This document shows positions 25,133 to 34,397 of a stretch of 64,000 nucleotides of DNA, in pieces (the first letter of the stretch is position 1; each line of letters starts with the position of its first letter). A model generated the notes under the pieces. The model saw only the letters and a list, made by a program, of their open reading frames with translations. It did not search any database and had not been told where the DNA came from. A program made the position numbers and the translations under genes. Source of the stretch: Ottowia flava (GTDB lineage: Bacteria; Pseudomonadota; Gammaproteobacteria; Burkholderiales; Burkholderiaceae_C); NCBI RefSeq assembly GCF_042680565.1, contig NZ_JBHUEJ010000003.1, forward strand, positions 62,001 to 126,000, in the 5' to 3' direction.

Positions 25133-26155
25133 TCACACGTCCTTGACCGACCGACTGGCCGGCGCAGGCCGCAACAGCGGTGGCAACTGGCCGTGCGGGT
25201 TGGCACACGGGTCCATCGGCTTGCTGGCCGAGGGGCAGGTGTCCAGGTAGCGTTCGACCTCGCGGTTGATGTCGACCGCACTGCGGTCCTGGACCGCGCC
25301 CGGATCGGGCAGCGTGATCATCCAGGCGGCGCGCGCGACCTGCGGCTGCATGGCCACCGTCACCTGGTACTGCGCCACGGCGCGCCGGTTCGGCCAGTCG
25401 ATCGACAGCAGTACCATGTTCGCAGGCACCAGGGCACGCGCGGGGCGGCCGGCAAAGTCCAGGATCACGTACGGGCGCATCGTGCGTGGCACCGTCAGGG
25501 TGACCGGTCGGGCGTTGCGCCCGGCCGGACGCAACTGGAGGCGATCACCCGGCTTCACGTAGCCGCTGGCACGGTGGCCGACGTCGACGCGCTGGCGGCC
25601 CACGCACGGCACGTAGCCGTACTCCAGTTCACGCGCTTTCGGCCCGGCGACGGACAGCGACCCGTTGTCGCCCTCCGACAGCACCACCAGCGGCCGATCC
25701 GCGCCCCTGGCGTCGGCCAGCGAGCGCAGTTGCGCGCCGCGCACGAAGATGCCGGTGTCGGGGAACCACACGGTGCGTTGGTTGTAACCGGCGCCATGGG
25801 CCATGCAACGGAAGTCGTTGGCCAGGTCATGGCCTTCGTTCAGCATCGGCTCCTGGTCCGCGGCAGGCTGCCACACGCCCCGGGCGTCGATGTCGTAGCT
25901 GATCTTCAGTGCCAGCGAGGTGTACTCGCCGTAGCCGTCTACCCCCGTGAGCGTCAGGTTCGGCAAGGTGGAGCGATTCACCACCTGCGGCGGCTGGGGC
26001 CCGCTGGCCACCGCCGGGCTGTCGGACGACGGCGCGGGCGCGCCACTGTCCTGCGGGCCAGTGGCGCAGCCCACCAGCACCAGCGCCGCCGTCAAGGCCA
26101 GCGTGGCGCGCCAGCCCAACGGCGCCTGGCGCACCTTGTCTTTCTCCCGCTTCAT
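25133..26155 (-). CDS. uncharacterised lipoprotein, first of a tandem paralogous triplet
   Basis: 340 residues. Leader MKREKDKVRQAPLGWRATLA followed by a hydrophobic core and lipobox LVGC (Cys30). The domain blocks shared with the other two are RSTLPNLTL, FRCMAHGAGYNQRTVWFPDTGIF, LEYGYVPCVGRQRVDVG, GDRLQLRPAGRNARPV, IDWPNRRAVAQYQVTV and YLDTCPSASKPMDPCANPHGQLPPLL. ATG 26155 has a strong GGGAGGG ribosome site. It lies 53 bases downstream of purL on the same strand, but a shared function with purine synthesis is unlikely. The C-terminus has a short extra tail. Function unknown. Confidence 0.87.
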   Translation of the reverse strand: MKREKDKVRQAPLGWRATLALTAALVLVGCATGPQDSGAPAPSSDSPAVASGPQPPQVVNRSTLPNLTLTGVDGYGEYTSLALKISYDIDARGVWQPAADQEPMLNEGHDLANDFRCMAHGAGYNQRTVWFPDTGIFVRGAQLRSLADARGADRPLVVLSEGDNGSLSVAGPKARELEYGYVPCVGRQRVDVGHRASGYVKPGDRLQLRPAGRNARPVTLTVPRTMRPYVILDFAGRPARALVPANMVLLSIDWPNRRAVAQYQVTVAMQPQVARAAWMITLPDPGAVQDRSAVDINREVERYLDTCPSASKPMDPCANPHGQLPPLLRPAPASRSVKDV

Positions 26156-26208
26156 ACAGCCCTCCCTGGACCGTCGTTATGGATTCTGCTGGGTGGTCGG
26201 TCGGCCGC

Positions 26209-29200
26209 TCACCCCACCCAGCGCCGCGCGTTGCGCCAGATCTGCATCCAGGGGCTGAAATCGCTCTTGGGCCCGTCGGTCCAGCTCATCTGGATGTTGC
26301 GGAACACGCGTTCGGGGTGCGGCATCATGGCCGTGAAGCGGCCGTCGGCGGTGGTCACCGCCGTCAGGCCAGCGGGGCTGCCGTTGGGGTTGAAGGGGTA
26401 GGCCTCGGTCGGCGCGCCGTGGTGGTCGACGTAGCGCATGCTGGCGATGACGCTGGCTTGGTCGCCGCGGGCGCGGAAGTTGGCGTAGCCCTCGCCGTGC
26501 GCCACCGCGATCGGCAGGCGGCTGCCGGCCATGCCCTGGAAGAACAGGCTGGGCGATTCGACCACTTCGACCAGCGACAGGCGCGCTTCAAAGCGTTCGC
26601 TGACGTTGGTGGTGAAGCGCGGCCAGGCCTGGGCGCCGGGGATGATGTCGGCCAGCTCGGCGAACATCTGGCAGCCGTTGCACACGCCCAGCGCGAAGCT
26701 GTCGCCGCGGCCGAAGAATTCGGCGAACTGCGCGGCCAGCTGCGGGTTGAAGGTGATCGAGCGCGCCCAGCCGATGCCCGCGCCCAGCGTGTCGCCATAG
26801 CTGAAGCCGCCGCAGGCCACCAGGCCCTTGTAGCCGCCCAGTTGCACGCGGCCGGTTTGCAGGTCGGTCATGTGCACGTCGACGGCGTCAAAGCCGGCTT
26901 CGTGGAAGGCGTAGGCCATCTCGACGTGCGAGTTGACGCCCTGCTCGCGCAGGATGGCGACCTTGGGCCGCGCGCCGCCCACCACTACATTATTGCTAGC
27001 TGCTTGCGCAGGTGGTTGTAGGGCCGCCGCCATGTTTTTCTTCAAATCGTCGGACAACGAAATGAACAGGCCCGGGTCGGCCGGGTCGCCCACCGACGCG
27101 TGTTCGGCGTCGGCGCAGGCGGGGTTGTCGCGCTCGCGGGCGATCTTCCAGCTGACGCTGTCCCACACCTGCTGCAGGTCCTGCAGGCTGGCGGCAAAGA
27201 TTTCCTTGGTGTCGCGCCAAACGCTGAGTTGGCCCTTGCCCTTGTCGATGGTGTCGGCGGCCGGGCGCGTCTTGCCAACATAGTGGCTCCACTTAGACAA
27301 GCCGTGCGCGCGCAGCACTTGCATGACGGCGTCGCGCTCGGCCGTGCGCACCTGCAGCAGCACGCCCAGCTCTTCGGCAAACAGGGCGCGCAGGGTCAGC
27401 TCTTCGCGGCGGGCGCTGATCTGCGACGCCCAGTTCTTGGCGTCGCCGTACTCGGCGCGGCTGTCGCTGATGCCGTCGCCTTCGGTCACCAGCAGATCGA
27501 CGTTCAGCGCCACGCCGACCTGGCCGGCGAAGGCCATTTCGGCCGCGGCGGCGATCAGGCCACCGTCGCTGCGGTCGTGGTAGGCCAGCAATTTGCCCTC
27601 TGCGCGCAGCTGGTTCACAGCGGCGACCAGCGCCTTCAAATCCTGCGGGTCGTGCAGATCGGGCACGCCGTCCACCGTCGGGCTGCCGGACTGGCCCAGC
27701 GCCTGCGCCAGCACGCTGCCCGCTAGGCGGTGGCGGCCACGGCCCAGGTCGACCAGCACCAGCGTGGTGTCGCCTTCGCGCGTGAGCTGCGGCGTGAGCG
27801 TGGGCCGCACGTCGTCGATGGACGCAAACGCGCTGACGATCAGGCTGACGGGCGACACGACCTTGCGCGCGGCGCCGCCGGCGTCCGTCCACTGCGTGCG
27901 CATCGACAGGCTGTCCTTGCCGACCGGGATCGACACGCCCAGCGCCGGGCACAGCTCCATGCCCACGGCCTTCACCGTGGCGTACAGGTCGGCGTCTTCA
28001 CCCGGCTCGCCGCAGGCCGCCATCCAGTTGGCGGACAGCTTGACCTTGTCCAACGCGATGGGCGCGGCCAGCAGGTTGGTGATGGCTTCGGCCACGGCCA
28101 TGCGGCCGGATGCGGGGGCATCTAGCGCGGCCAGCGGCGTGCGCTCGCCCATGCTCATGGCTTCACCGGCAAAACCGCTGAAGTCGGCCAGCGTCACCGC
28201 GCAATCGGCCGCAGGCACCTGCCAGGGGCCGACCATCTGGTCGCGGTGCGTCAGCCCGCCCACGGTGCGGTCGCCGATGGTGATCAAGAAGCGCTTGCTG
28301 GCCACCGTGGGGTGGCTCAGCACCTGGATCACCGCGTCCTGCAGGCTCACGCCTTCCAGCTGCAGCGGCTTGAATGCGCGCTGCACGGTTTTGACGTCGC
28401 GCTGCATCTTGGGGGGCTTGCCGAGCAGGACGTCCATCGGCATGTTGACCGGCTGCGCGTCCGCCGGCGCCTCCGCGTCGGCGACGATCAGTTCACGCTC
28501 TTCCGTCGCGTGGCCGACCACCGCAAACGGGCAGCGTTCGCGCGCGCAAATCGCTTCAAACAGCGGCAGCGATTCGGGTGCGATCGCCATCACGTAGCGT
28601 TCCTGGCTTTCGTTGCTCCAGATTTCCTTGGGCGCCAGGCCCGATTCTTCCAGCGGCACGGCGCGCAAGTCGAAGCGCGCGCCGCGGCCGGCGTCGTTGG
28701 TCAATTCGGGGAAGGCGTTCGACAAACCGCCCGCGCCCACGTCGTGGATGGCCAGGATCGGGTTGTCCGTGCCCATCGCCTGGCAGGCGGTGATGACCTC
28801 CTGCGCGCGGCGTTCGATCTCGGGGTTGCCGCGCTGCACGGAATCAAAGTCCAGGTGCGCGGCGTTGGCGCCGCTGGCCAGCGACGAGGCCGCGCCGCCG
28901 CCCATGCCGATGCGCATGCCCGGGCCGCCCAGCTGGATGAGCAGCGCGCCGGGGCCAAATTCGATCTTCTTGGTCAGCCGCGCGTCGATGTTGCCCAGAC
29001 CGCCCGCGATCATGATCGGCTTGTGGTAGCCGCGCAGCAGCGCGTCATCACCCTCGCCCACCGGCAATTCGTACTCGCGGAAGTAGCCCAGCAGGTTGGG
29101 ACGGCCGAATTCGTTGTTGAACGCCGCGCCGCCCAGCGGCCCCTCGGTCATGATCTGCAGCGCGCTGGCGATGTGCTCGGGCTTGCCGACGTCGCCTTCG

Positions 29201-30300
29201 CCCGGCCACAGCTTGGACACGGTGAAGCCCGTGAGGCCCGCCTTGGGGCGCGAGCCGCGCCCGGTCGCGCCTTCGTCGCGGATCTCGCCGCCCGCGCCGG
29301 TCGATGCGCCCGGGAAGGGCGAGATCGCCGTGGGGTGGTTGTGCGTCTCCACCTTCATCAGCACATGGCGCAGCGCACTCTCTTTCTGGTAGCTGGCCGC
29401 GCCCGTCCCGCCTGGGATGACGGGCGATTTGGCATCAAACACCTCGACCTGGTGGCCCTCCATCACCGACGCGTTGTCGGCGTAGGCGATCACCGTGTGC
29501 TGCGGGTTCATCGCCTCGGTGTGGCGGATCATGCCGAACAGGCTCTTGGCCTGCGGCGCGCCGTCGATGGTGAAATCGGCGTTGAAGATCTTGTGGCGGC
29601 AATGCTCGCTGTTGGCCTGCGCGAACATCATCAGCTCGACGTCGGTGGGGTTGCGGCCCAGCTTGGCGAAGGCGTCAACCAGGTAGTCGATCTCGTCGGC
29701 CGCCAGCGCCAGGCCCCAATCGATGTTGGCCTTCTCCAGCGCCGCCTTGCCGCCACCCAGCACGTCGACATGCGCCAGCGGCTCGGGCGTGAGTTCGGTG
29801 AACAGGCCGCGCGCCGCGTCGCGCGTGGGCAGCACGCTTTCGGTCATGCGGTCGTGCAGCAGCGCGGCGACTGCAGATTGCTCTTCTTGTGATAGCTGGT
29901 GGCGCCCGACCAGCTTGCGCTTGAGGCCAATTTGGTACTCAACAATGCGTTCCACGCGGTGCAGCGGCGCGGTGCTGGCGCCACCCGCCCCCATGCCGCA
30001 GTTGCGCGCGATGTCGGTCGCCTTGCTGGCCCAGGGCGACACGGTGCCCAGGCGCGGCGCGACCACGACGGTGGCATCCGCCGCGGGGGCGGTGCTGGCC
30101 GGCTCGCCATAGGTCAGCAGCGCGGCCAGCTGGGCCAGCGCGTCGGGGCTGGGTTGGCCGTCAAACGAGGCCAGGTGCACGAAACGCGCGCCGATCGATT
30201 CGATGCCCGGATGGATAGCCTGCAGGCGCGGCAGCAGTTGGCGGGCGCGGAAGTCGCTCAGGGCGTTGCCGCCGTCGAAAAAGTGGATGTGCTGGGTCAC
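26209..30300 (-). CDS. purL: phosphoribosylformylglycinamidine synthase PurL
   Basis: 1363-residue large-type PurL, the fourth step of purine synthesis (FGAR + Gln + ATP to FGAM). N-terminal PurS-like part, linker, two AIR-synthase-like halves (QANSEHCRHKIFNADFTIDG; HNHPTAISPFPGASTGAGGEIRDE) and a C-terminal glutaminase domain with nucleophile Cys in LGVCNGCQMF and the PHPER motif. The conserved N-terminus HIHFFDGGNALSDFRARQLLPRLQAIHP starts right after a GTG at 30300, which I take as the start; no ATG fits, and the longer frame runs into the divergent map gene. Two dispersed repeats are read in frame, at residues about 120-138 and 1090-1104, the latter at the border with the glutaminase domain. 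Confidence 0.96.
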   Translation of the reverse strand: MTQHIHFFDGGNALSDFRARQLLPRLQAIHPGIESIGARFVHLASFDGQPSPDALAQLAALLTYGEPASTAPAADATVVVAPRLGTVSPWASKATDIARNCGMGAGGASTAPLHRVERIVEYQIGLKRKLVGRHQLSQEEQSAVAALLHDRMTESVLPTRDAARGLFTELTPEPLAHVDVLGGGKAALEKANIDWGLALAADEIDYLVDAFAKLGRNPTDVELMMFAQANSEHCRHKIFNADFTIDGAPQAKSLFGMIRHTEAMNPQHTVIAYADNASVMEGHQVEVFDAKSPVIPGGTGAASYQKESALRHVLMKVETHNHPTAISPFPGASTGAGGEIRDEGATGRGSRPKAGLTGFTVSKLWPGEGDVGKPEHIASALQIMTEGPLGGAAFNNEFGRPNLLGYFREYELPVGEGDDALLRGYHKPIMIAGGLGNIDARLTKKIEFGPGALLIQLGGPGMRIGMGGGAASSLASGANAAHLDFDSVQRGNPEIERRAQEVITACQAMGTDNPILAIHDVGAGGLSNAFPELTNDAGRGARFDLRAVPLEESGLAPKEIWSNESQERYVMAIAPESLPLFEAICARERCPFAVVGHATEERELIVADAEAPADAQPVNMPMDVLLGKPPKMQRDVKTVQRAFKPLQLEGVSLQDAVIQVLSHPTVASKRFLITIGDRTVGGLTHRDQMVGPWQVPAADCAVTLADFSGFAGEAMSMGERTPLAALDAPASGRMAVAEAITNLLAAPIALDKVKLSANWMAACGEPGEDADLYATVKAVGMELCPALGVSIPVGKDSLSMRTQWTDAGGAARKVVSPVSLIVSAFASIDDVRPTLTPQLTREGDTTLVLVDLGRGRHRLAGSVLAQALGQSGSPTVDGVPDLHDPQDLKALVAAVNQLRAEGKLLAYHDRSDGGLIAAAAEMAFAGQVGVALNVDLLVTEGDGISDSRAEYGDAKNWASQISARREELTLRALFAEELGVLLQVRTAERDAVMQVLRAHGLSKWSHYVGKTRPAADTIDKGKGQLSVWRDTKEIFAASLQDLQQVWDSVSWKIARERDNPACADAEHASVGDPADPGLFISLSDDLKKNMAAALQPPAQAASNNVVVGGARPKVAILREQGVNSHVEMAYAFHEAGFDAVDVHMTDLQTGRVQLGGYKGLVACGGFSYGDTLGAGIGWARSITFNPQLAAQFAEFFGRGDSFALGVCNGCQMFAELADIIPGAQAWPRFTTNVSERFEARLSLVEVVESPSLFFQGMAGSRLPIAVAHGEGYANFRARGDQASVIASMRYVDHHGAPTEAYPFNPNGSPAGLTAVTTADGRFTAMMPHPERVFRNIQMSWTDGPKSDFSPWMQIWRNARRWVG
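26989..27032 (+). repeat. dispersed GATAGCTG repeat inside purL, copy 8
   Basis: TTATTGCTAGCTGCTTGCGC then AGGTGGTTGTAGGGC, almost identical to the intergenic copy at 44457. Read in frame on the minus strand it gives LQPPAQAASNN, a low-complexity stretch at the junction before the glutaminase domain. Confidence 0.88.
29888..29943 (+). repeat. dispersed GATAGCTG repeat inside purL, copy 9
   Basis: TTGTGATAGCTGGTGGCGCC, GACCAGCTTGCGCTTGAGGC, CAATTTGG. Read in frame on the minus strand it encodes part of YQIGLKRKLVGRHQLSQE, in the N-terminal linker region. Confidence 0.75.
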
Positions 30301-30484
30301 GTCGAGGGCCTGTGTCGGAGGGCGCGTGGGGGCCGGTTTCGGGCGGGCGCCCTGCCGCTGAATGGGGCATGGCGCAAAGCCTTGGATTTTAGCCCGCCGC
30401 CCTCGGGCGCCACGGCCGGCCAAGCGCCCCTGGCGCCCCGCGGGTCGCCCGCGCAGCCGCCCTGCGCCCGGCGCCGCCGGATGG

Positions 30485-30490
30485 GATAAT
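30485..30490 (+). promoter_or_regulatory. candidate -10 element of map
   Basis: GATAAT eight bases before the map ATG, with no ribosome site between. Same layout as rlhA and selO. Confidence 0.45.
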
Positions 30491-30498
30491 TTGGCCCC

Positions 30499-31323
30499 AT
30501 GAGCATCACCATCAAAGACGAGGCCGGCATTGCAGGCATGCGCGAGGCCTGCCGCATCGCCTCGCAAGTGCTGGACGAGATCACGCCGCACATCCGCCCG
30601 GGCATCACCACGCTGGACATCGACCGCCTCAGCGCCGAAAGCATGGCGCGCCACAACACGCGTTCGGCCACCATCGGCTACCAGCCGCCAGGCTACCCGC
30701 CCTACCCTGGTCACGTGTGCACCTCAGTCAACCACGTGGTCTGCCACGGCATCCCGGCCGACAAGGCGCTGAAAAAGGGCGACGTGGTCAACGTGGACGT
30801 GACCGTGATCACCCAGGACGGCTGGTACGGCGACAACAGCCGCATGTTCGAGATCGGCGAGGTGTCGATCGCCGCCAAGCGGCTGAACGCGCTGACGTTT
30901 GAATCCATGTGGCTGGGCATCGAGCAGGTCAAACCCGGCGCGCGCCTGGGCGACATCGGCCACGCCATCCAGAAGTTCATCGAAGGGCACGGCCTGTCAG
31001 TGGTGCGCGAGTTCTGTGGCCACGGCATCGGCCAGAAATTCCACGAAGACCCACAGGTGCTGCACTACGGCCGCCCCGGCACGGGCGAAGAGCTGGTTCC
31101 GGGCATGACCTTCACCATCGAGCCCATGGTCAACATCGGCCGGCGCGACATCAAGGAAATGCCCGACGGCTGGACCATCGTCACCAAGGACCGGTCGCTG
31201 TCCGCCCAGTGGGAACACACCATCCTGGTCACCCCCACCGGCTACGACGTGCTGACCCTGTCCGAAGGCAGCCCGCCGATCCCCGACTTCGTGCAGGGCA
31301 TGCCGCGCGCCGTGCCGGCCTGA
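30499..31323 (+). CDS. map: type I methionine aminopeptidase
   Basis: 274-residue MetAP that removes the initiator Met from nascent proteins. Metal ligands are visible in VNVDVTVI...GDNSRMF (two Asp), CGHGIGQKFHEDPQVLHYG (His), TFTIEPM (Glu) and SAQWEHTILVT (Glu). The N-terminus MSITIKDEAGIAGMREACRIAS is the normal bacterial one. It is divergent from purL, sharing a roughly 200-base region, and glnD follows 35 bases downstream, as in many proteobacteria. Confidence 0.97.
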   Translation: MSITIKDEAGIAGMREACRIASQVLDEITPHIRPGITTLDIDRLSAESMARHNTRSATIGYQPPGYPPYPGHVCTSVNHVVCHGIPADKALKKGDVVNVDVTVITQDGWYGDNSRMFEIGEVSIAAKRLNALTFESMWLGIEQVKPGARLGDIGHAIQKFIEGHGLSVVREFCGHGIGQKFHEDPQVLHYGRPGTGEELVPGMTFTIEPMVNIGRRDIKEMPDGWTIVTKDRSLSAQWEHTILVTPTGYDVLTLSEGSPPIPDFVQGMPRAVPA

Positions 31324-31358
31324 GGCGCGCCGGCCTTCCCGCCTTTCCCTCGCGCGCC

Positions 31359-34112
31359 ATGCCGCGGCGCGCCGCCGCCATGCCGCCCGACGCCCTCACC
31401 ACTCCGCTGGACCTGCCGCCGCCGACCGCGGGCGAGCTGTACCGCCAGCGCAAGACCGCCGTGCTGGACGCCATGCGCCACGCGCCGCCCGGCGTGCGCG
31501 GCGTGCGCACCGCGCTGCTGCGGCTGGCGCACCTGGCCGACGAGGCGCTGCGCTCGCTGTGGGCCGAAGCCGGGCTGGACGGCCGCCTCGCGCTGGCCGC
31601 CGTGGGCGGCTATGGGCGCGGCGAGCTGTTTCCGTTTTCCGACGTCGACGTGCTGGTGCTGCTGCCGCCCGGCGTCGACCCGGCGGCCGACACACCGCTG
31701 CGCGAGGGCATCGAGCGCTTCATCAGCAGTTGCTGGGACGCGGGGCTGGACATCGGCTCCAGCGTGCGCAGCGTGGGCGACTGCGTGGCCATGGCCGACC
31801 AGGACCTGACGGTGCAGACCGCGCTGCTGGAAGCGCGCCTGGTCACCGGCAGCCGCAAGCTGTTCCGCGAATTCCAGCAGCACTTTGCCGCGCACATGGA
31901 TTCGCTCGACTTCTTTTCGGCCAAGCGGCTGGAGATGCGCCAGCGCCACGCCAAGTACGAGGACACGCCCTACGCGCTGGAGCCGAACATCAAGGAATCG
32001 CCCGGTGGCCTGCGCGATCTGCAGATCATCCTGTGGACGGCGCGCGCCGCCGGTCTGGGCGACCGCTGGGAAGACCTGGCGCGCGCCGGGCTGGCCACCG
32101 CGCACGAAGTGCGCCAGCTGCGCCACAACGAGGCGCTGCTGGCCATGATCCGCACCCGCCTGCACCTGATCGCCAACCGGCGCGAAGACCGGCTGGTGTT
32201 CGACCTGCAGAACGCCGTGGCCGAATCCTTCGGCATGGCGCACCGCGCGGCCGAGAACGGCCGCATCACCCTGCGCGCCAGCGAGGTGCTGATGCGCCGC
32301 TATTACTGGGCGGCCAAGGCGGTGACCCAGCTCAACCAGATCCTGCTGCAGGGCCTGGAAGAAAACCTGCGCATGCGCCACGGCGAGCCGGCGCCCGAGT
32401 TGCAGCGCGTCAACGAGCGCTTTTTCGACAAGAGCGGCCTGATCGAAGTCGCCAGCGACGACCTGTACCAGCGCGACCCGCACGCCATTCTTGAAACGTT
32501 TTTGCTGTACGCCAAGACGCCGGGGCTGAAGGGCCTGTCGGCGCGCACGCTGCGCGCGCTCTACAACGCGCGCACGGTGATGGACCACAGCTTCCGCAAC
32601 GACCCGGTCAACCGCAAGACCTTCCTGGCCATCCTGCAGCAGCCGCAGGGCATCACCCACGCCTTCCGGCTGATGAACCAGACCAGCGTGCTGGGGCGCT
32701 ACCTGTGGGTGTTCCGCCGCATCGTCGGGCAGATGCAGCACGACCTGTTCCACGTCTACACCGTGGACCAGCACATCCTGATGGTGCTGCGCAACGTGCG
32801 GCGCTTCTTCATGGCCGAGCACGCGCACGAATACCCGTTCTGTTCGCAGCTGGCCGCGGGCTGGGACAAGCCCTGGATCCTGTACGTGGCCGCGCTGTTC
32901 CACGACATCGCCAAGGGCCGCGGTGGCGACCATTCGGAGCTGGGCGCGCAGGAAGTGCGGCGCTTCTGCCAGCAGCACGGCATCGCCCAGGGCGACGCCA
33001 GGCTGATCGAATTCCTGGTCAGCGAACACCTGTCGATGAGCCGCATCGCGCAAAAGGAAGACCTGAGCGACCCGGATGTCATCCGCGCCTTTGCCCAGCG
33101 GGTGGGCAACGAACGGTATTTGACGGCGCTTTACCTGCTGACGGTGGCCGACGTGCGCGGCACCAGCCCCAAGGTCTGGAACGCCTGGAAGGGCAAGCTG
33201 CTAGAAGATTTGTACAAGCTGACGGTGCGCACCCTGGGCGGGCGCGCGCCCGACCCCGGCGCGCTGATCGAGTCGCGCAAGCGCGCCGCGCTGGTGCAAC
33301 TGGCCCTGGCGTCCGAGCGGCATGAAAGCCACAAGCCGCTGTGGGACACGCTGGACGTCAGCTACTTCATGCGCCACGACGCCGGCGACATCGCCTGGCA
33401 CACGCGCCAGCTGGCGCGCCACGTGCGCACGGCTCCGACCGCTCACAGCGCCGAAAACGCTACGCATTCGGTAGCTGCCCGCGCAGATGGTTCTACGGCG
33501 GAAGGCCGATTTGGCACCGAACCCAAGCCCTTGACCATCGTGCGCGCCCGCCTCTCGCCCGTGGGCGAAGGCCTGCAGGTGCTGGTCTACGCCAGCGACC
33601 GGCCCGACCTGTTCGCGCGCATCTGCGGCTACTTCGACCGCGCGGGCTTCTCCATCCTGGACGCCAAGATCCACACCACGCGCAACGGCTACGCGCTGGA
33701 CACCTTCCAGATCGTCAGCGCCATCGAGACCGAGCATTACCGCGAATTCATCCACATGGTCGAGGCCGACATGCCCAAGGCCATCGCCAGCACCGACCCC
33801 CTGCCCGCCCCGCGCCTGGGCCGCGTGTCACGCCGGGTCAAGAGCTTCCCCGTCACCCCGCGCATCGACCTGCGCCCCGACGACAAGGCGCAGCACTGGC
33901 TGCTCACGGTCACCGCCAGCGACCGCGTCGGCCTGCTGTACAGCATCGCCCACGTGCTGGCCGCGCACCAGATCAACCTGGAGCTGGCCAAGGTCACCAC
34001 CCTGGGCGAGCGGGTCGAAGACATGTTCCTGTTGCAAGGCGCACAACTGCAGCACAACAAGACGCAGCTGGCGATCGAGCAGGAACTGCTGGACGTGCTG
34101 GAGCCGGCCTGA
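31359..34112 (+). CDS. glnD: bifunctional uridylyltransferase/uridylyl-removing enzyme GlnD
   Basis: 917-residue PII-modifying nitrogen sensor. The nucleotidyltransferase motif GGYGRGELFPFSDVDVLVL is at about 83-101. The HD phosphohydrolase motif LFHDIAKGRGGDHSELG is near 513-530. Two C-terminal ACT domains bind glutamine: VLVYASDRPDLFARICGYFDRAGF, and LLTVTASDRVGLLYSIAHVLAAHQINLELAKV. It uridylylates PII when glutamine is low and removes UMP when it is high. A dispersed repeat is read in frame at about 699-720, between the HD part and the first ACT domain. Neither ATG 31359 nor ATG 31380 has a clear ribosome site, so the start is uncertain by seven residues. Confidence 0.95.
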   Translation: MPRRAAAMPPDALTTPLDLPPPTAGELYRQRKTAVLDAMRHAPPGVRGVRTALLRLAHLADEALRSLWAEAGLDGRLALAAVGGYGRGELFPFSDVDVLVLLPPGVDPAADTPLREGIERFISSCWDAGLDIGSSVRSVGDCVAMADQDLTVQTALLEARLVTGSRKLFREFQQHFAAHMDSLDFFSAKRLEMRQRHAKYEDTPYALEPNIKESPGGLRDLQIILWTARAAGLGDRWEDLARAGLATAHEVRQLRHNEALLAMIRTRLHLIANRREDRLVFDLQNAVAESFGMAHRAAENGRITLRASEVLMRRYYWAAKAVTQLNQILLQGLEENLRMRHGEPAPELQRVNERFFDKSGLIEVASDDLYQRDPHAILETFLLYAKTPGLKGLSARTLRALYNARTVMDHSFRNDPVNRKTFLAILQQPQGITHAFRLMNQTSVLGRYLWVFRRIVGQMQHDLFHVYTVDQHILMVLRNVRRFFMAEHAHEYPFCSQLAAGWDKPWILYVAALFHDIAKGRGGDHSELGAQEVRRFCQQHGIAQGDARLIEFLVSEHLSMSRIAQKEDLSDPDVIRAFAQRVGNERYLTALYLLTVADVRGTSPKVWNAWKGKLLEDLYKLTVRTLGGRAPDPGALIESRKRAALVQLALASERHESHKPLWDTLDVSYFMRHDAGDIAWHTRQLARHVRTAPTAHSAENATHSVAARADGSTAEGRFGTEPKPLTIVRARLSPVGEGLQVLVYASDRPDLFARICGYFDRAGFSILDAKIHTTRNGYALDTFQIVSAIETEHYREFIHMVEADMPKAIASTDPLPAPRLGRVSRRVKSFPVTPRIDLRPDDKAQHWLLTVTASDRVGLLYSIAHVLAAHQINLELAKVTTLGERVEDMFLLQGAQLQHNKTQLAIEQELLDVLEPA
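33454..33516 (+). repeat. dispersed GATAGCTG repeat inside glnD, copy 10
   Basis: GAAAACGCTACGCATTCGGT, AGCTGCCCGCGCAGATGGTT, CTACGG, then AAGGCCGATTTGGC. Read in frame it gives ENATHSVAARADGSTAEGRF, a polar low-complexity linker before the ACT domains. Confidence 0.85.
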
Positions 34113-34296
34113 GCGCTGCACGGGCGGCGCGGGTCGGCGCACCAGGAGGTGCCACGGCGCGACGGCGAAGAGGCGAAACAGCGCCACGGCAAAACGGTGC
34201 GCCCGCGCTTGGCCAGGTCCGTATCCGCTTTTCCACCCCTTGGCGCAGCTCGCGCGCACCCCGCCACGGCAGGAAACGGCGTCGCTGCCCATCCGC

Positions 34297-34363
34297 GATA
34301 GCTATACTATCCGTAGCTGCCCGCGCAGATGGCTGTAGGGCTATCGCCTCATTTCTCTTGAAA
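34297..34363 (+). repeat. dispersed GATAGCTG repeat, copy 11
   Basis: GATAGCTATACTATCCGTAG, CTGCCCGCGCAGATGGCTGT, AGGGCTATCGCCTCATTTCT. It sits in the 285-base gap after glnD, where I see no gene. Confidence 0.88.
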
Positions 34364-34397
34364 CCCGCCTTGTCCTAGTTCACGCCGTCCGCCGCCA

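Noticed and set aside
30301..30714. N-terminal extension of purL by 138 codons
   Set aside because: The extension overlaps the divergent map gene, is not PurL-like, and the conserved N-terminus begins at the GTG at 30300.
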